Assembly (NCBI GenBank): GCA_964369385.1
Contig: CAYJEY010000025.1
Coordinates: 1-23,395, forward strand
DNA from: CALVGQ01 sp964369385
Lineage (GTDB): Bacteria > Bacillota_I > Bacilli_A > Erysipelotrichales > Erysipelotrichaceae
Length of the DNA: 23,395 bases
Direction: 5' to 3'
The notes below the pieces were generated by a model, which made no database searches, was not told where the DNA came from, and saw only the letters and a list, made by a program, of their open reading frames with translations. Position numbers and translations under genes: made by a program. Shown piece by piece: positions 1-8,665 of the stretch. The stretch's first letter is position 1; every line of letters begins with the position of its first letter.

Positions 1-75
1 GTAACTTTAAGTGATATAGAAAGTTCGGATTTAGATTTGTCTGCTCCACCAAAAACAAATGAACTGAACTTTTAA
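1..75 (+). CDS. C-terminal fragment of an unknown protein
   Basis: The first frame is open from base 1 to a TAA stop at 73-75 and encodes 24 residues ending in KTNELNF. The other two forward frames meet stops within a few codons. An intrinsic terminator overlaps and follows the stop, as expected for the end of a plus-strand gene. The visible tail is acidic and serine-rich (SDIESSDLDLS), which looks like a disordered C-terminus. The 5' part lies outside the window and no family can be named. Confidence 0.6.
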   Translation, partial: VTLSDIESSDLDLSAPPKTNELNF

Positions 76-107
76 CACTTAGTGTAGGAGTTCAGTTTTA
101 TTTTTTT
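62..107 (+). terminator. Intrinsic terminator with nested hairpin
   Basis: A 9-bp stem, AACTGAACT (62-70) pairing with AGTTCAGTT (89-97), is followed by a T-rich tract to 107. The loop holds a second perfect inverted repeat, ACACT-T-AGTGT (75-85), so the RNA could form a stacked or cruciform-like hairpin. The left arm covers the last codons of the upstream gene. Confidence 0.85.
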
Positions 108-337
108 CACTACAAAGTCACTATAATTATCAAAATTTTTCAAAATTACAAACTAGCTCTACTTTTACTTTAAAAGCAATATCCTTTTCAAATTTTAATC
201 TGGGCATTATTTATTAAATTTCTCTTTATATTACTAAAGTTTTGATGCTCAATATTCTTCATTTATGCTAAAATAACATACATCTTTGTATATTTCCTTC
301 ATTCCATAATTTATATAGTAAAAATAATGTGAATATA
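108..337. other. AT-rich intergenic stretch without a gene
   Basis: Very AT-rich leader between the upstream terminator and the promoter of the Cache/GGDEF/EAL gene. I see no convincing ORF or RNA structure. A possible extended -10 element (TGC followed by TAAAAT, 266-274) has no good -35 partner. I looked for a c-di-GMP riboswitch core here and did not find one. Confidence 0.5.
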
Positions 338-366
338 TTGACGATACATTATCACTATAATAGAAT
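338..366 (+). promoter_or_regulatory. Sigma-A-like promoter of the Cache/GGDEF/EAL gene
   Basis: TTGACG (338-343) and TAGAAT (361-366) are separated by exactly 17 bp. A perfect TATAAT (356-361) overlaps the -10 but sits only 12 bp from the -35. Transcription would start near 373, giving a leader of about 29 nt before the ATG at 402. It also means the upstream in-frame ATG at 369 lies in the promoter region. Confidence 0.65.
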
Positions 367-401
367 GAATGTGTATGTTAAAAAAACAAGGGAGAAACAT
401 T

Positions 402-2615
402 ATGAAAAATAAATTTAGTAGCTTAAGTATCATTATAACACTACTCATCATTGTAACTCTTAGCTTGTTTGCAGGGACATGGTTTAACAACCTTGTTCTT
501 AATGAATTAGAAACTTCGGCAAAGTCAACTTTAAAAGAAATGGCGAATGAACAAAGTCGCGCGATTGAGCTAATTGTTCACAATAAACAAGATAATGTAA
601 AAGGGATTGTCGATGTCATTACTCACATTGGAAATGATGTTGAAACACTCTATGAAACACTTCCTGTTTGGACAAAAGAATACGAAATTGAGACAATCAT
701 TATTACTGATTTGAATGGTGAAGGAATCACATCTTGTGGTGAACTCACTAATATTTCAGGAATGGAATATTTTGCAACTGCGGCAGTAGGTGAAATCCAT
801 ATGTCAAATGTCTATACTTCTGATTATTCAGAAAAATCTGTAATTGCCTTAAGTTCACCTATTTACTATGACGGTAGTGTTCAAGCAGTCATTATTGCCG
901 AATATGATGTTTTAGAACTTGCCTCACTATTGATTGGCACTACAGATAATCGTGGTTCATCTATGATTGTTAATTCTGAAGGAACTATCTTACTTCATAC
1001 TTATCCATTTGAAATATCATTTGAGAACTTTCAAACTGCAGAGTTCTATAATGGTTCATCTTACCAAGATATTCTTGATGACTTCGCTTCAAACACTGGA
1101 GGAGATGTTACATTCTCAATTGGTGGAGATCGAAAAATCGGACAATATATTCCACTAGGAATTGACGATTGGAACTTATTCTTTGAAGTATCAGAAACCG
1201 AACTTTCAAAAAGTAGTGAAGTTATTACTAATGGGATGCTAATTATCAGTATATGTATCTTCCTTGCTTTTTCAATATTTATTATTTACATTCTATCTAT
1301 AAGAAAAAGAGCTTTAAAAGAAATTGAGACAGTCGCGTATTACGATGAATTAACTAGTCTTCCTAATCTTGTTAAGTTTAAACTAGATTTAAGTCAAATT
1401 GTTACGCAAAAAGATTTTGATAAGAGTAATTATATCTTACTTAAAGGAGATATTGAAAACTTTAAAGTTATCAATGAAGTATATGGATTTGATGTAGGAA
1501 ACCAAGTTATTTACCACGCAGCACAGCTTGCAAAACAATTTACTGGTAAACATTCTATTGTGGCAAGAATTGGATCAGACCAATTATTGATTTTTACCGA
1601 AAAAGATATCGTTGAAGATTTCTTTAAAAATCGTGCTCAATTTAATGCCTCTTTAAAACAGTTAGTCCCTGCAGTATCTAACCACATTTTAAATTTCAGA
1701 TATGGTCGCTACTTTATGGAAGAGAATGAGAATAATATTGACAACATGATTAATAAAGTTAGTATTGCTCATAGTTATGCACGCACAAATACATCATGGC
1801 CACTTTGGGACTATGATGAAAAATTCCACTTGCACATGCTTCGAATGACAGAGTTAACTAATAAAATGGAAGACTCCCTCAAACATCACGAATTCCATAT
1901 GTTCCTACAACCAAAATATGATATACAAACAGGAATGATTGTGGGCGCAGAAGCTTTAGTTCGATGGTTTGAGCGAAATGGTAATGTAGTTTACCCTAAT
2001 GATTTTATTCCTCTATTTGAGAAAAACGAGTTTATTACTGTACTTGATGAATATATCTTTGAATCCGCTTGTATCTTAATTAGTAATCGTTTAAGCAAAG
2101 GTCAGAGTGTTGTTCCAATCTCGGTAAACTTCTCTCGTCGTCATCTACAAAATAAAGACTTCGTAAATCGACTTTCTTCTATTGCACAAAAATACAATGT
2201 TCCAACAAGTTATCTTGAAGTTGAACTAACTGAAACAGCAATCATTGATAACGTTCAAGTCCTAAGTGAAGTGATTTCAAATATTCATGCAGCTGGATTT
2301 AAAATTTCAATGGATGACTTTGGATCAGGTTATTCTTCTTTAGGAATGTTGAAAGAATATAAGTTTGATATTGTAAAACTCGATCGTAGCTTCTTTATTT
2401 GTGAGGAAGAACAACGCGAAAACGCAAAAACAGTATTGCGAGGGATTATTCAGCTTGTAAATAGCTTAGGATCCCGCATAGTAGTTGAGGGAATAGAATA
2501 TGAGGACCAAGTAGACTTCTTAAAAACTGTCGATATCTACTCGGTACAGGGATATTTCTTCGCACGTCCAATGAGTTCAAAAGACTTTGAAAATTTACTT
2601 GATAAACAAAAATAG
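402..2615 (+). CDS. Membrane Cache-sensor GGDEF/EAL c-di-GMP phosphodiesterase
   Basis: Predicted membrane c-di-GMP phosphodiesterase of 737 aa. A first TM segment (about 8-28) and an extracellular double-Cache-like sensor (about 30-270) precede a second TM (about 276-298). The GGDEF domain (about 305-450) keeps a DELTSLPN entry motif, but its signature is GSDQL near residue 388, so cyclase activity is unlikely. The EAL domain (about 490-730) keeps the residues expected of an active enzyme: EALVRW near 517, Asn in SVNFS, Glu in ELTET, DDFGSGYSS near 638, Lys in KLDRSF, Glu in VEGIE and the QGYFFARP end. I chose the ATG at 402 because GGGAGA at 390-395 is well spaced and the ATG at 369 falls in the promoter. 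The likely reaction is c-di-GMP to pGpG, controlled by an extracellular small ligand. The degenerate GGDEF may serve as a GTP sensor, as in some family members; that is inference. Confidence 0.93.
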   Translation: MKNKFSSLSIIITLLIIVTLSLFAGTWFNNLVLNELETSAKSTLKEMANEQSRAIELIVHNKQDNVKGIVDVITHIGNDVETLYETLPVWTKEYEIETIIITDLNGEGITSCGELTNISGMEYFATAAVGEIHMSNVYTSDYSEKSVIALSSPIYYDGSVQAVIIAEYDVLELASLLIGTTDNRGSSMIVNSEGTILLHTYPFEISFENFQTAEFYNGSSYQDILDDFASNTGGDVTFSIGGDRKIGQYIPLGIDDWNLFFEVSETELSKSSEVITNGMLIISICIFLAFSIFIIYILSIRKRALKEIETVAYYDELTSLPNLVKFKLDLSQIVTQKDFDKSNYILLKGDIENFKVINEVYGFDVGNQVIYHAAQLAKQFTGKHSIVARIGSDQLLIFTEKDIVEDFFKNRAQFNASLKQLVPAVSNHILNFRYGRYFMEENENNIDNMINKVSIAHSYARTNTSWPLWDYDEKFHLHMLRMTELTNKMEDSLKHHEFHMFLQPKYDIQTGMIVGAEALVRWFERNGNVVYPNDFIPLFEKNEFITVLDEYIFESACILISNRLSKGQSVVPISVNFSRRHLQNKDFVNRLSSIAQKYNVPTSYLEVELTETAIIDNVQVLSEVISNIHAAGFKISMDDFGSGYSSLGMLKEYKFDIVKLDRSFFICEEEQRENAKTVLRGIIQLVNSLGSRIVVEGIEYEDQVDFLKTVDIYSVQGYFFARPMSSKDFENLLDKQK

Positions 2616-2641
2616 AGCGATTAAATTGATCGCTCTATTTT
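2609..2641. terminator. Bidirectional terminator shared by convergent genes
   Basis: A 13-bp perfect stem, AAAATAGAGCGAT (2609-2621) and ATCGCTCTATTTT (2629-2641), has a 7-nt loop. The arms supply U runs in both directions. The TAG stop of the plus gene (2613-2615) lies in the left arm and the stop of the minus gene (2635-2637) in the right arm. Confidence 0.9.
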
Positions 2642-3882
2642 ATATTCAATTGACTTAATGGTTCAGGTTTAGCATAATGATATCCTTGTGAATAATCAAT
2701 ATTGTATTCATTGAGTACTTTTTGAATATCTTCATTCTCTACAAACTCTGCAGTTGTTTTTGCATTTATCAACTTCGCCATATATACAATGGATTCCAAT
2801 ATAATCAGACTATCTTCATTCGTAGTGATATTTTTAATAATATCTCCATCAATTTTTATAATATCTGGTCTTAATGAAATAATAGACGAATAAGTAGCAT
2901 AACCTACTCCAAAATCATCGACTGCAATCTGACACCCTATTTCCCTTACTTTATTCAAGAACGAGAATAACTCAGAGTTTTTATTGTAGTTTTCAGTTTC
3001 TACAAACTCAATGATTACACGTTGAGGATGAGGATGCTCTTTTAAGCGTCCTAACAACCACATCTTAAAATCAAGAGCTTGGATATCATACAAAGTAATA
3101 TTTAAACTTACATCGCTTTCTTTGTCTTCAAAATCTCTCAATGCACGATCAATGATAATCTTACTTAGTGGCAGATACAACTTTAACTTTTTTGCCACAT
3201 CCAAGAACATTCCAGGATTACATATCTTACCATCCTCAGTGTATATACGCATAAGTGCTTCGTATTTTGTGATTTCACCTTTTTGGTTATCTCGAATCCC
3301 CTGATAGAAAGGAACTACTAGCTGATTAGAAATAGCGAAATTCAAAAGATTAAACATCAAATTATTTTGTTGGGCAATCATTCCTAATTTTTCTAGTTCA
3401 TCTGTTGCAATAATAAAATTACTTTGCAGATCGCGGTGCATATAGAAAGCACTGTTTACACGATCAATGATATTATCTCCAAATGCCAAGACAAATCTGG
3501 ATACTCCTCCTAGGGAAGTATTCTTAGCTGTAATAAGTTCATATTGACGGTGATTTTCTTTCATAAGATTCAAAAAATCTTCATCGCTCATATCCGCATT
3601 GGCAACCGCCATAAAGGTCTTGTATGAGTGTACATAGACATGAATCAAATGATCAATCCCCATTAGTTTATACGCCTCATTTCCCATAGCTAAGATTTCA
3701 CTACTGCTTGCATTGAACTGAGCTTCTCCATAAGTAGCTATCATCGTGTCAGCATTGATAACCTCAGTCATACAAATTTTATTAAATTTCATTGTTTTAT
3801 TGTCAATGAGAAATTGTTCGTAGCTATAAATACCAAAGCGATGATCAATTAATCTGGAGCTGAGTGTCTTATTCTTCGTCAT
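2635..3882 (-). CDS. Soluble EAL-domain c-di-GMP phosphodiesterase
   Basis: Predicted cytoplasmic phosphodiesterase of 415 aa with no TM segment or signal peptide. The N-terminal half (about 1-180) has the length and placement of a GGDEF domain but no recognisable GG(D/E)EF signature, so it is very degenerate or a different sensory fold. The C-terminal EAL domain (about 185-412) looks active: YEALMR near 208, Asn in LNITL, Glu in EFVETE, VDDFGVGYA, Lys in IKIDGD, Glu in AEFVEN and QGYHYAKP. The ATG at 3882 is preferred because GGGG lies 7-8 nt upstream; an in-frame ATG at 3897 has no such site. The gene is convergent with the Cache/GGDEF/EAL gene. It lies 94 bp downstream of the cyclase at 3977-5179 with no clear terminator between them, so cyclase and phosphodiesterase may share a transcript. 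Confidence 0.9.
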   Translation of the reverse strand: MTKNKTLSSRLIDHRFGIYSYEQFLIDNKTMKFNKICMTEVINADTMIATYGEAQFNASSSEILAMGNEAYKLMGIDHLIHVYVHSYKTFMAVANADMSDEDFLNLMKENHRQYELITAKNTSLGGVSRFVLAFGDNIIDRVNSAFYMHRDLQSNFIIATDELEKLGMIAQQNNLMFNLLNFAISNQLVVPFYQGIRDNQKGEITKYEALMRIYTEDGKICNPGMFLDVAKKLKLYLPLSKIIIDRALRDFEDKESDVSLNITLYDIQALDFKMWLLGRLKEHPHPQRVIIEFVETENYNKNSELFSFLNKVREIGCQIAVDDFGVGYATYSSIISLRPDIIKIDGDIIKNITTNEDSLIILESIVYMAKLINAKTTAEFVENEDIQKVLNEYNIDYSQGYHYAKPEPLSQLNIK

Positions 3883-3976
3883 AAATATACCCCACATAAA
3901 TATTGTTTACTATTTTCATTTTATCTTATATATAGATGTTATACAAGAAAATTTGTAAATAAAAAAGTTATAATAA

Positions 3977-5179
3977 TTACTTACTATAGCTATATACTAC
4001 TAGTCTATCTCGACTAGTGTTTTTTGCTTGATATAATGCACTATCAGCTTTTTCAATAATTTCATATTCATTTGTGTCGGTCGGGATTTCTCCAACTACT
4101 CCAATACTCACAGTCACAATCTTAAATTCTTCATGATGAGGTATTGCATTTTTTCTAATATTTTCAAGAATTCGTTGGGCAATATGTGTCGCCGCTGCTT
4201 GACTTGTATGCGGTAGCAATACCGCAAACTCTTCACCACCATAGCGAAACACATTATCAAAATCAGATCTTACAGTATCTTTAATGATATCCGCAACTTG
4301 TCTTAAACATCGATCTCCTGCGACATGTCCAAATATATCATTATATTGTTTAAAATAATCAATATCAATCATAAGAATACTCAATGACTCTTTCATATCA
4401 CGTGCATTATTATACAACGTAGGTAAAACTTGATTAAATGCAGCGCGATTAGAAATACCAGTTAGTCCATCTGTTAGAGATGTTTTTGCTAGTTGTTTAT
4501 TAATTGTTGCTAATTTTTCATTAGTCCCGGTTAAATCTTGATTCGTTTGAGCTAGTGCGATTTCTTGTAGAAACATATTAGTTCGATTATTATAACATGG
4601 AATACATATAAACAAAGTTGCAATGAACACAAATAACATATCAAGCAATACCGTATATAAATCTGTTTCATACGCTATTAATCCACCAATAATTACAGGT
4701 GCACTACTTATCAACACACCAAATAAGTTCCCTACAATTAATATCATGATTGTCGACTTATAATCTAAATAAACTATTGCCGCTGTTACAATCATCATAC
4801 AAGAGAAAATAACATTGTGTGGTAATTCTGCCATCGAAATCGTTTCAGCTACTGATGTCATCAAAGCAAGTCCTAACAGACAACCAATAAATACCATATC
4901 GACTATTTGTTGATGTTTTTTTAATTTTCCAAGTTTGTACATTCCATAAATTATAGTAAAAATGCCTGATATGATGATTGCAATAACATAAACTTTGTAG
5001 TACAAAATTCCAAAGAGTAAATCTCCTAAGCGATGCATTTGGAAAATTAAAATGATTACTTCGATTATTAAAATCGCTGCAGCTAATGGAAAAAACATAA
5101 CGCGATTATGTCTTGAACAATAATCAGCATAGTTGCTTCGATACTCATTAGGTAATTGGATTGGCCTAAACATATTCAT
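3977..5179 (-). CDS. Six-TM GGDEF diguanylate cyclase
   Basis: Predicted diguanylate cyclase of 400 aa (2 GTP to c-di-GMP). About six hydrophobic segments fill residues 28-195, followed by a short helical linker and the GGDEF domain (about 235-395). Catalytic features are intact: DGLTGISNR, DIDYFKQYND with the metal-binding Asp, and RYGGEEF at 314-318. The inhibitory site is not canonical: the expected RxxD ahead of the signature reads SxxD, with an Arg one position further upstream. The ATG at 5179 follows AAAGGGGGG with 8 nt spacing; an in-frame ATG at 5218 lies inside the promoter. The membrane part is not a named sensor family I recognise. The EAL gene downstream on the same strand suggests paired synthesis and breakdown. 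Confidence 0.92.
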   Translation of the reverse strand: MNMFRPIQLPNEYRSNYADYCSRHNRVMFFPLAAAILIIEVIILIFQMHRLGDLLFGILYYKVYVIAIIISGIFTIIYGMYKLGKLKKHQQIVDMVFIGCLLGLALMTSVAETISMAELPHNVIFSCMMIVTAAIVYLDYKSTIMILIVGNLFGVLISSAPVIIGGLIAYETDLYTVLLDMLFVFIATLFICIPCYNNRTNMFLQEIALAQTNQDLTGTNEKLATINKQLAKTSLTDGLTGISNRAAFNQVLPTLYNNARDMKESLSILMIDIDYFKQYNDIFGHVAGDRCLRQVADIIKDTVRSDFDNVFRYGGEEFAVLLPHTSQAAATHIAQRILENIRKNAIPHHEEFKIVTVSIGVVGEIPTDTNEYEIIEKADSALYQAKNTSRDRLVVYSYSK

Positions 5180-5208
5180 CGCTGTTTCCCCCCTTTCATT
5201 CAGTACTA

Positions 5209-5237
5209 AGATTATCATATGTAGTTCTGACTTTCAA
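5209..5237 (-). promoter_or_regulatory. Promoter of the six-TM diguanylate cyclase
   Basis: On the minus strand, TTGAAA (5232-5237) is followed after 17 bp by TAATCT (5209-5214), preceded by a TG that would make an extended -10. A better -10, GATAAT, overlaps it but at 15 bp spacing. Either choice puts the start site upstream of the ATG at 5179 and excludes the ATG at 5218. Confidence 0.5.
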
Positions 5238-5338
5238 CTAAGAATTTACATTCAAAAAAACAATATGAAAAATCCCTTATTTATACTGTTTAAAGTATAC
5301 CAACTTTATCCTTATTCTATACATTTAGCACGAAAGCA

Positions 5339-5371
5339 AAGACAACACCGCTTATTTTCTAGTGTTGTCTT
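5339..5371 (-). terminator. Probable terminator after the ROK fructokinase gene
   Basis: A perfect 10-bp stem, AAGACAACAC (5339-5348) with GTGTTGTCTT (5362-5371), lies directly after the fructokinase stop in the minus direction. The tract that follows (TTTGCTTT) is only moderately T-rich, so termination may be partial. Confidence 0.6.
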
Positions 5372-5376
5372 AATTA

Positions 5377-6255
5377 CTATTTGAGAACTGACATACTTGC
5401 AAGTGCAAGCGCTCCACATACTCCGGCATTATCCCCTAAACTAGGTGGCACAATATAGTCTTTTATTTTATCTGTGATAATTTCATTCTTTTGTACATAT
5501 CCATTCAACATTTCTTGGACATGTTTATGAATCATAGGAAACAAGTGTTCTTGATGCATAACTCCACCGCCCAATATTATACGTTTTGGAGAAAGTGTTA
5601 CAATATACATCGCTAGTGCTTGAGCAATGTAGTATGCCTCCAAATCCCACGCAGGATGATCTATTCTTAAATCATACGCTTTTTTCCCCCATCGTTCTTC
5701 AATTGCCGGTCCTGAGGCTAACCCTTCGAAACAAGTTCCATGATATGGACATTTTCCTCCATATTGATCATCTGGGTGCTTCACTAGCTTCATATGCCCC
5801 ATTTCAGGATGTAGGAGCCCGTGAAGTAATTTCCCCTCGACAATTGCTCCACCACCAATTCCGGTACCAATGGTGAGATACAATGCACTATCTAAGCCCT
5901 GAGCAGATCCAAACGCCACTTCTCCTAAAGCTGCAACATTCACATCAGTATCAAAGCCGATGGGTACATTTAATTCGTCTTTTAGCATTTTCACAACATT
6001 CACATTTGCCCATCCGGGTTTGGGTGTTGTCGTGATAAAACCATAAGTAGTACTTGTTTTATCAGGATCAATTGGTCCAAAACACCCTACACCAATTGCC
6101 TCTACTTCTTTCCCTTTAAAGAAGTCACATACATTTTTCATTGTTGTATGTGGATCAAGTGTTGGGTAGGATACTCTTTCAATAACATTTCCTTTCTCGT
6201 CACCAATAGATACGACAAATTTTGTCCCGCCGGCCTCAATAGCTCCTAGTCTCAT
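5377..6255 (-). CDS. scrK: ROK-family fructokinase
   Basis: Predicted ATP-dependent sugar kinase of the ROK family, 292 aa, most like bacterial fructokinases (fructose, often mannose, to the 6-phosphate). Visible motifs: N-terminal phosphate loop IEAGGTKF (6-13), catalytic Asp in FDTDVN (D104), glycine-rich IGTGIGGG (129-136), and the ROK zinc site made of H154 in EMGHMK with C169, H172 and C175 in CPYHGTC. The ATG at 6255 has AGGAGA 8 nt upstream. The gene follows the second PTS IIB after 41 bp. A TATAAT (minus strand, 6282-6287) in that gap could be a -10, but I see no good -35, so it may be read with the upstream genes. It probably feeds fructose or mannose released inside the cell into glycolysis; the true substrate is not shown by sequence alone. 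Confidence 0.9.
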   Translation of the reverse strand: MRLGAIEAGGTKFVVSIGDEKGNVIERVSYPTLDPHTTMKNVCDFFKGKEVEAIGVGCFGPIDPDKTSTTYGFITTTPKPGWANVNVVKMLKDELNVPIGFDTDVNVAALGEVAFGSAQGLDSALYLTIGTGIGGGAIVEGKLLHGLLHPEMGHMKLVKHPDDQYGGKCPYHGTCFEGLASGPAIEERWGKKAYDLRIDHPAWDLEAYYIAQALAMYIVTLSPKRIILGGGVMHQEHLFPMIHKHVQEMLNGYVQKNEIITDKIKDYIVPPSLGDNAGVCGALALASMSVLK

Positions 6256-6296
6256 AAATTATCTCTCCTATCATTACATTCATTATACTATAGTTT

Positions 6297-6764
6297 TTAG
6301 ATAGTTGGTTTTAACATTACCTTTGAATCGGTATATCTAAGTCGTAATTCAATTTCAATACCGCTTTCCATAAGTAAATTACAAATACTGATATCTTCTT
6401 TTGATAAACTAACATGTTCAAATTGTTTAAACACTGGTAAATTTGTACGTAACAAACCTAGGTTAATACTATAAATCTCTTTTATCGCTATTGTAATACG
6501 TTGTGCATTCTTAAGTGTATTAACTATTACCATAACATGTATATCATCTTCCATGTTTGATAAATAATCTATTGCATCGTTAACACTCACTATTTTTAAG
6601 TTAACGCCTGGTGGCTTTGCAAGTCCCAAAGTCATTTTCATAAAAGAATCATTCACTATTTTATCATCCGCAACAACAATACCATGTAGTTGTAGTCCTT
6701 TAACCCAAGAAAAAGCAATTTGCCCATGCAATAGGTTGTCGTCAACTCTTAATGCTTTAATCAT
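6297..6764 (-). CDS. Second, divergent mannose-family PTS IIB protein
   Basis: PTS IIB of the mannose/fructose/sorbose family, 155 aa. The phosphorylatable histidine is kept (H13 in LLHGQI), but the usual DDRLLHGQ reads DDNLLHGQ, so an Arg next to the active site is replaced by Asn. It differs strongly from the IIB of the main operon (10304-10783). The ATG at 6764 is chosen because GGAGG lies 8 nt upstream; a GTG at 6767 in frame is also possible. It overlaps the end of the PRD regulator by 8 bp, so the two are probably translationally coupled. Its place beside the regulator, not with IIA/IIC/IID, suggests an alternative sugar specificity or a signalling role toward the regulator; both are inference. 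Confidence 0.85.
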   Translation of the reverse strand: MIKALRVDDNLLHGQIAFSWVKGLQLHGIVVADDKIVNDSFMKMTLGLAKPPGVNLKIVSVNDAIDYLSNMEDDIHVMVIVNTLKNAQRITIAIKEIYSINLGLLRTNLPVFKQFEHVSLSKEDISICNLLMESGIEIELRLRYTDSKVMLKPTI

Positions 6765-8643
6765 CACCTATACCTCCATCCAAAATATTAAACTGTTTAT
6801 CTTTTATTAGTTCCATTACTTTTTGAGTGTTATTTCCCCATCTAGATACAAGTCGACATAGGTTGTATAAATCTTTATCTTTATTCTTCTTTGTTTTAAT
6901 TAGAATTAACACTCTAACCATATCATCATCCCAATATACTGTTTTTTTTAAAGTACACACGATACATACATTTTTCCTAACAATTCGATACAAATCTTGA
7001 AAATGAACAATTCCATTCCCAATGCCATCACATCTCATTCTTTGAAAATCGCTCGGCACCTCATTAATCACTTCACGTTTTCTCAATACTTCATAAAATG
7101 CATCGAGAACTTCCTCTTTATTGTTTCCTTCAAGATCAAAAATGCAATTATCTGTTGAGAAAAAACATTCAAAATCAAAGTTGTAATATCTCAAGTGATT
7201 TACTTTTTTAGTAACTTCTTCTAAATAGTTATCTTGATGAATTAGCACAACTGGATATTTTTCACTGTTCTCAAATAAGTAAGTTGTTACTATCAAATCA
7301 TACTTGTTTTCTACTTCTACATGGTCAATGTCAGTCAATACATATTTTCTAGAAGAGAAATACTCTTTTAACTCATTGGAGTACATGAGTGTTTCTGGTC
7401 TACCTCTACCTGTGAGTATTGCAATTTGAAGTGGCTTGTTTGCTTCAAATTTTGAAATAGCTAAATTAAAATATAGCAATAAATAACCAAACTCATTAAT
7501 TTCGATTTGTATTTGAAACATATGTTCTATAATCGCACATGCAGAATGACAAACTTTCGTTGCAAACAAGTAACGTCTCATATTGTCTTGTACTAATGGA
7601 TTTCTAAGTGGCATATGATATTTAAGACGAATTAACATTGCAGGGATATGCAAAAATAAATTGCGATATAATTCTCCATCTTCCATGAAATCAAATCCAA
7701 AATTATCATTAATCTCAGATAAAATAAGCTGAATGCATTGGTCTAGCTTTTTTGTATATTCTGAACTTAATGAAGTATCAATGACTGTTCGCTTAGCACT
7801 TATATGTTGCGCTAAATATACAACTTCTCCCATTGGCATTAAGAATTGATTATCTTGCTCAATAAATCGCACAATATCTGTGGCGGCTTTGAACTCGATT
7901 GTATTCTGCATTGATGCAAGCACACACTCTGGAACAATTACATAATTATAAAATATACACCTTCTAATCGCTACTTGAATATGAACCGCAAGATTATAAA
8001 TTGTATAATCTGAAATCTCAATTTTATATTTATGGCACGCGGTGCGAACATATTCAACAAGTGAATCGTATTCTTTACGACTTTCTTCAGTTTTCACCAA
8101 CTCTGAATTTTTAATATTGTATTCAGCATTCGAGTTGGAATGAAAAAACACTTCAGAAATCGCTAATCGTTTATCTATTTCGGTTCCTTCAATAAGAATC
8201 CCATAATTTGGCCTTCGAACAAGTGTTAGTCTATATTTCTTTAAGTATTCTTTGACCATTCGTATTAAATTATTAATACTACTTTTAGAAACATACAATT
8301 CTTGTGCTAAATCTTCTAATTGTACATGATAATCTACTACAAGTAATTTTTGTAACAAAAAATTGACTCGTTCCTGCTGAGACATAGATTCCCGTTTTAA
8401 ATCCTCTTGAAACAAATCTATGAGTGACTTATTCTGTTCTGCAATCAAACGATATCCCATATTGTTTTTTGATATTACTTTACATCCATACTTAGTAAGT
8501 ACTGCAGAAATTATTGAAATCTCTGTTTTAATTGTTCGTACGGACACTTGTACTGCATATGATAAATCCTTTGCAGTAATAAAGTCGTTTTTACTGTATA
8601 AGATTACTGCTAATTTTTTTTGTCTTGAAGTTAACTGTTCCAT
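6757..8643 (-). CDS. PRD-containing PTS-controlled transcription activator
   Basis: DNA-binding regulator of the MtlR/LicR type, 628 aa. In order: N-terminal HTH (about 1-60), second Mga/HTH-like domain (about 95-145), PRD1 (about 165-270; His in LAVHIQVAIRR and in LAQHISAKR), PRD2 (about 285-395; His in FLHIPAML), an EIIB-like domain (about 400-490) and an EIIA-like domain (about 495-628; His in NGIVHFQ). Two usual phosphorylation sites appear lost: the second PRD2 histidine reads Tyr in LLLYFNLA, and the EIIB-like loop LTGRGRPE lacks the Cys. Signals probably come through PRD1, PRD2's first His and the EIIA-like part. The ATG at 8643 follows GGGGGG at close spacing; an in-frame ATG at 8655 has no such site. 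It likely controls the PTS operon according to sugar supply. HTH-type DNA binding, not RNA antitermination, is expected. Confidence 0.88.
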   Translation of the reverse strand: MEQLTSRQKKLAVILYSKNDFITAKDLSYAVQVSVRTIKTEISIISAVLTKYGCKVISKNNMGYRLIAEQNKSLIDLFQEDLKRESMSQQERVNFLLQKLLVVDYHVQLEDLAQELYVSKSSINNLIRMVKEYLKKYRLTLVRRPNYGILIEGTEIDKRLAISEVFFHSNSNAEYNIKNSELVKTEESRKEYDSLVEYVRTACHKYKIEISDYTIYNLAVHIQVAIRRCIFYNYVIVPECVLASMQNTIEFKAATDIVRFIEQDNQFLMPMGEVVYLAQHISAKRTVIDTSLSSEYTKKLDQCIQLILSEINDNFGFDFMEDGELYRNLFLHIPAMLIRLKYHMPLRNPLVQDNMRRYLFATKVCHSACAIIEHMFQIQIEINEFGYLLLYFNLAISKFEANKPLQIAILTGRGRPETLMYSNELKEYFSSRKYVLTDIDHVEVENKYDLIVTTYLFENSEKYPVVLIHQDNYLEEVTKKVNHLRYYNFDFECFFSTDNCIFDLEGNNKEEVLDAFYEVLRKREVINEVPSDFQRMRCDGIGNGIVHFQDLYRIVRKNVCIVCTLKKTVYWDDDMVRVLILIKTKKNKDKDLYNLCRLVSRWGNNTQKVMELIKDKQFNILDGGIGDD

Positions 8644-8665
8644 ACTTCCCCCCATAAATAAAGTA

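Noticed and set aside
108..337. Possible c-di-GMP riboswitch upstream of the phosphodiesterase gene
   Set aside because: No recognisable GEMM core or paired stems; the predicted leader from the promoter is only about 29 nt.
369..401. Upstream in-frame ATG extending the Cache/GGDEF/EAL protein by 11 residues
   Set aside because: It overlaps the promoter region and lacks a ribosome site, while the ATG at 402 has GGGAGA at correct spacing.
5586..5876. Plus-strand open frame inside the fructokinase gene, and similar antisense frames elsewhere
   Set aside because: Shadows of real genes: no ribosome sites, no domain signals, and fully contained in well-supported opposite-strand genes.
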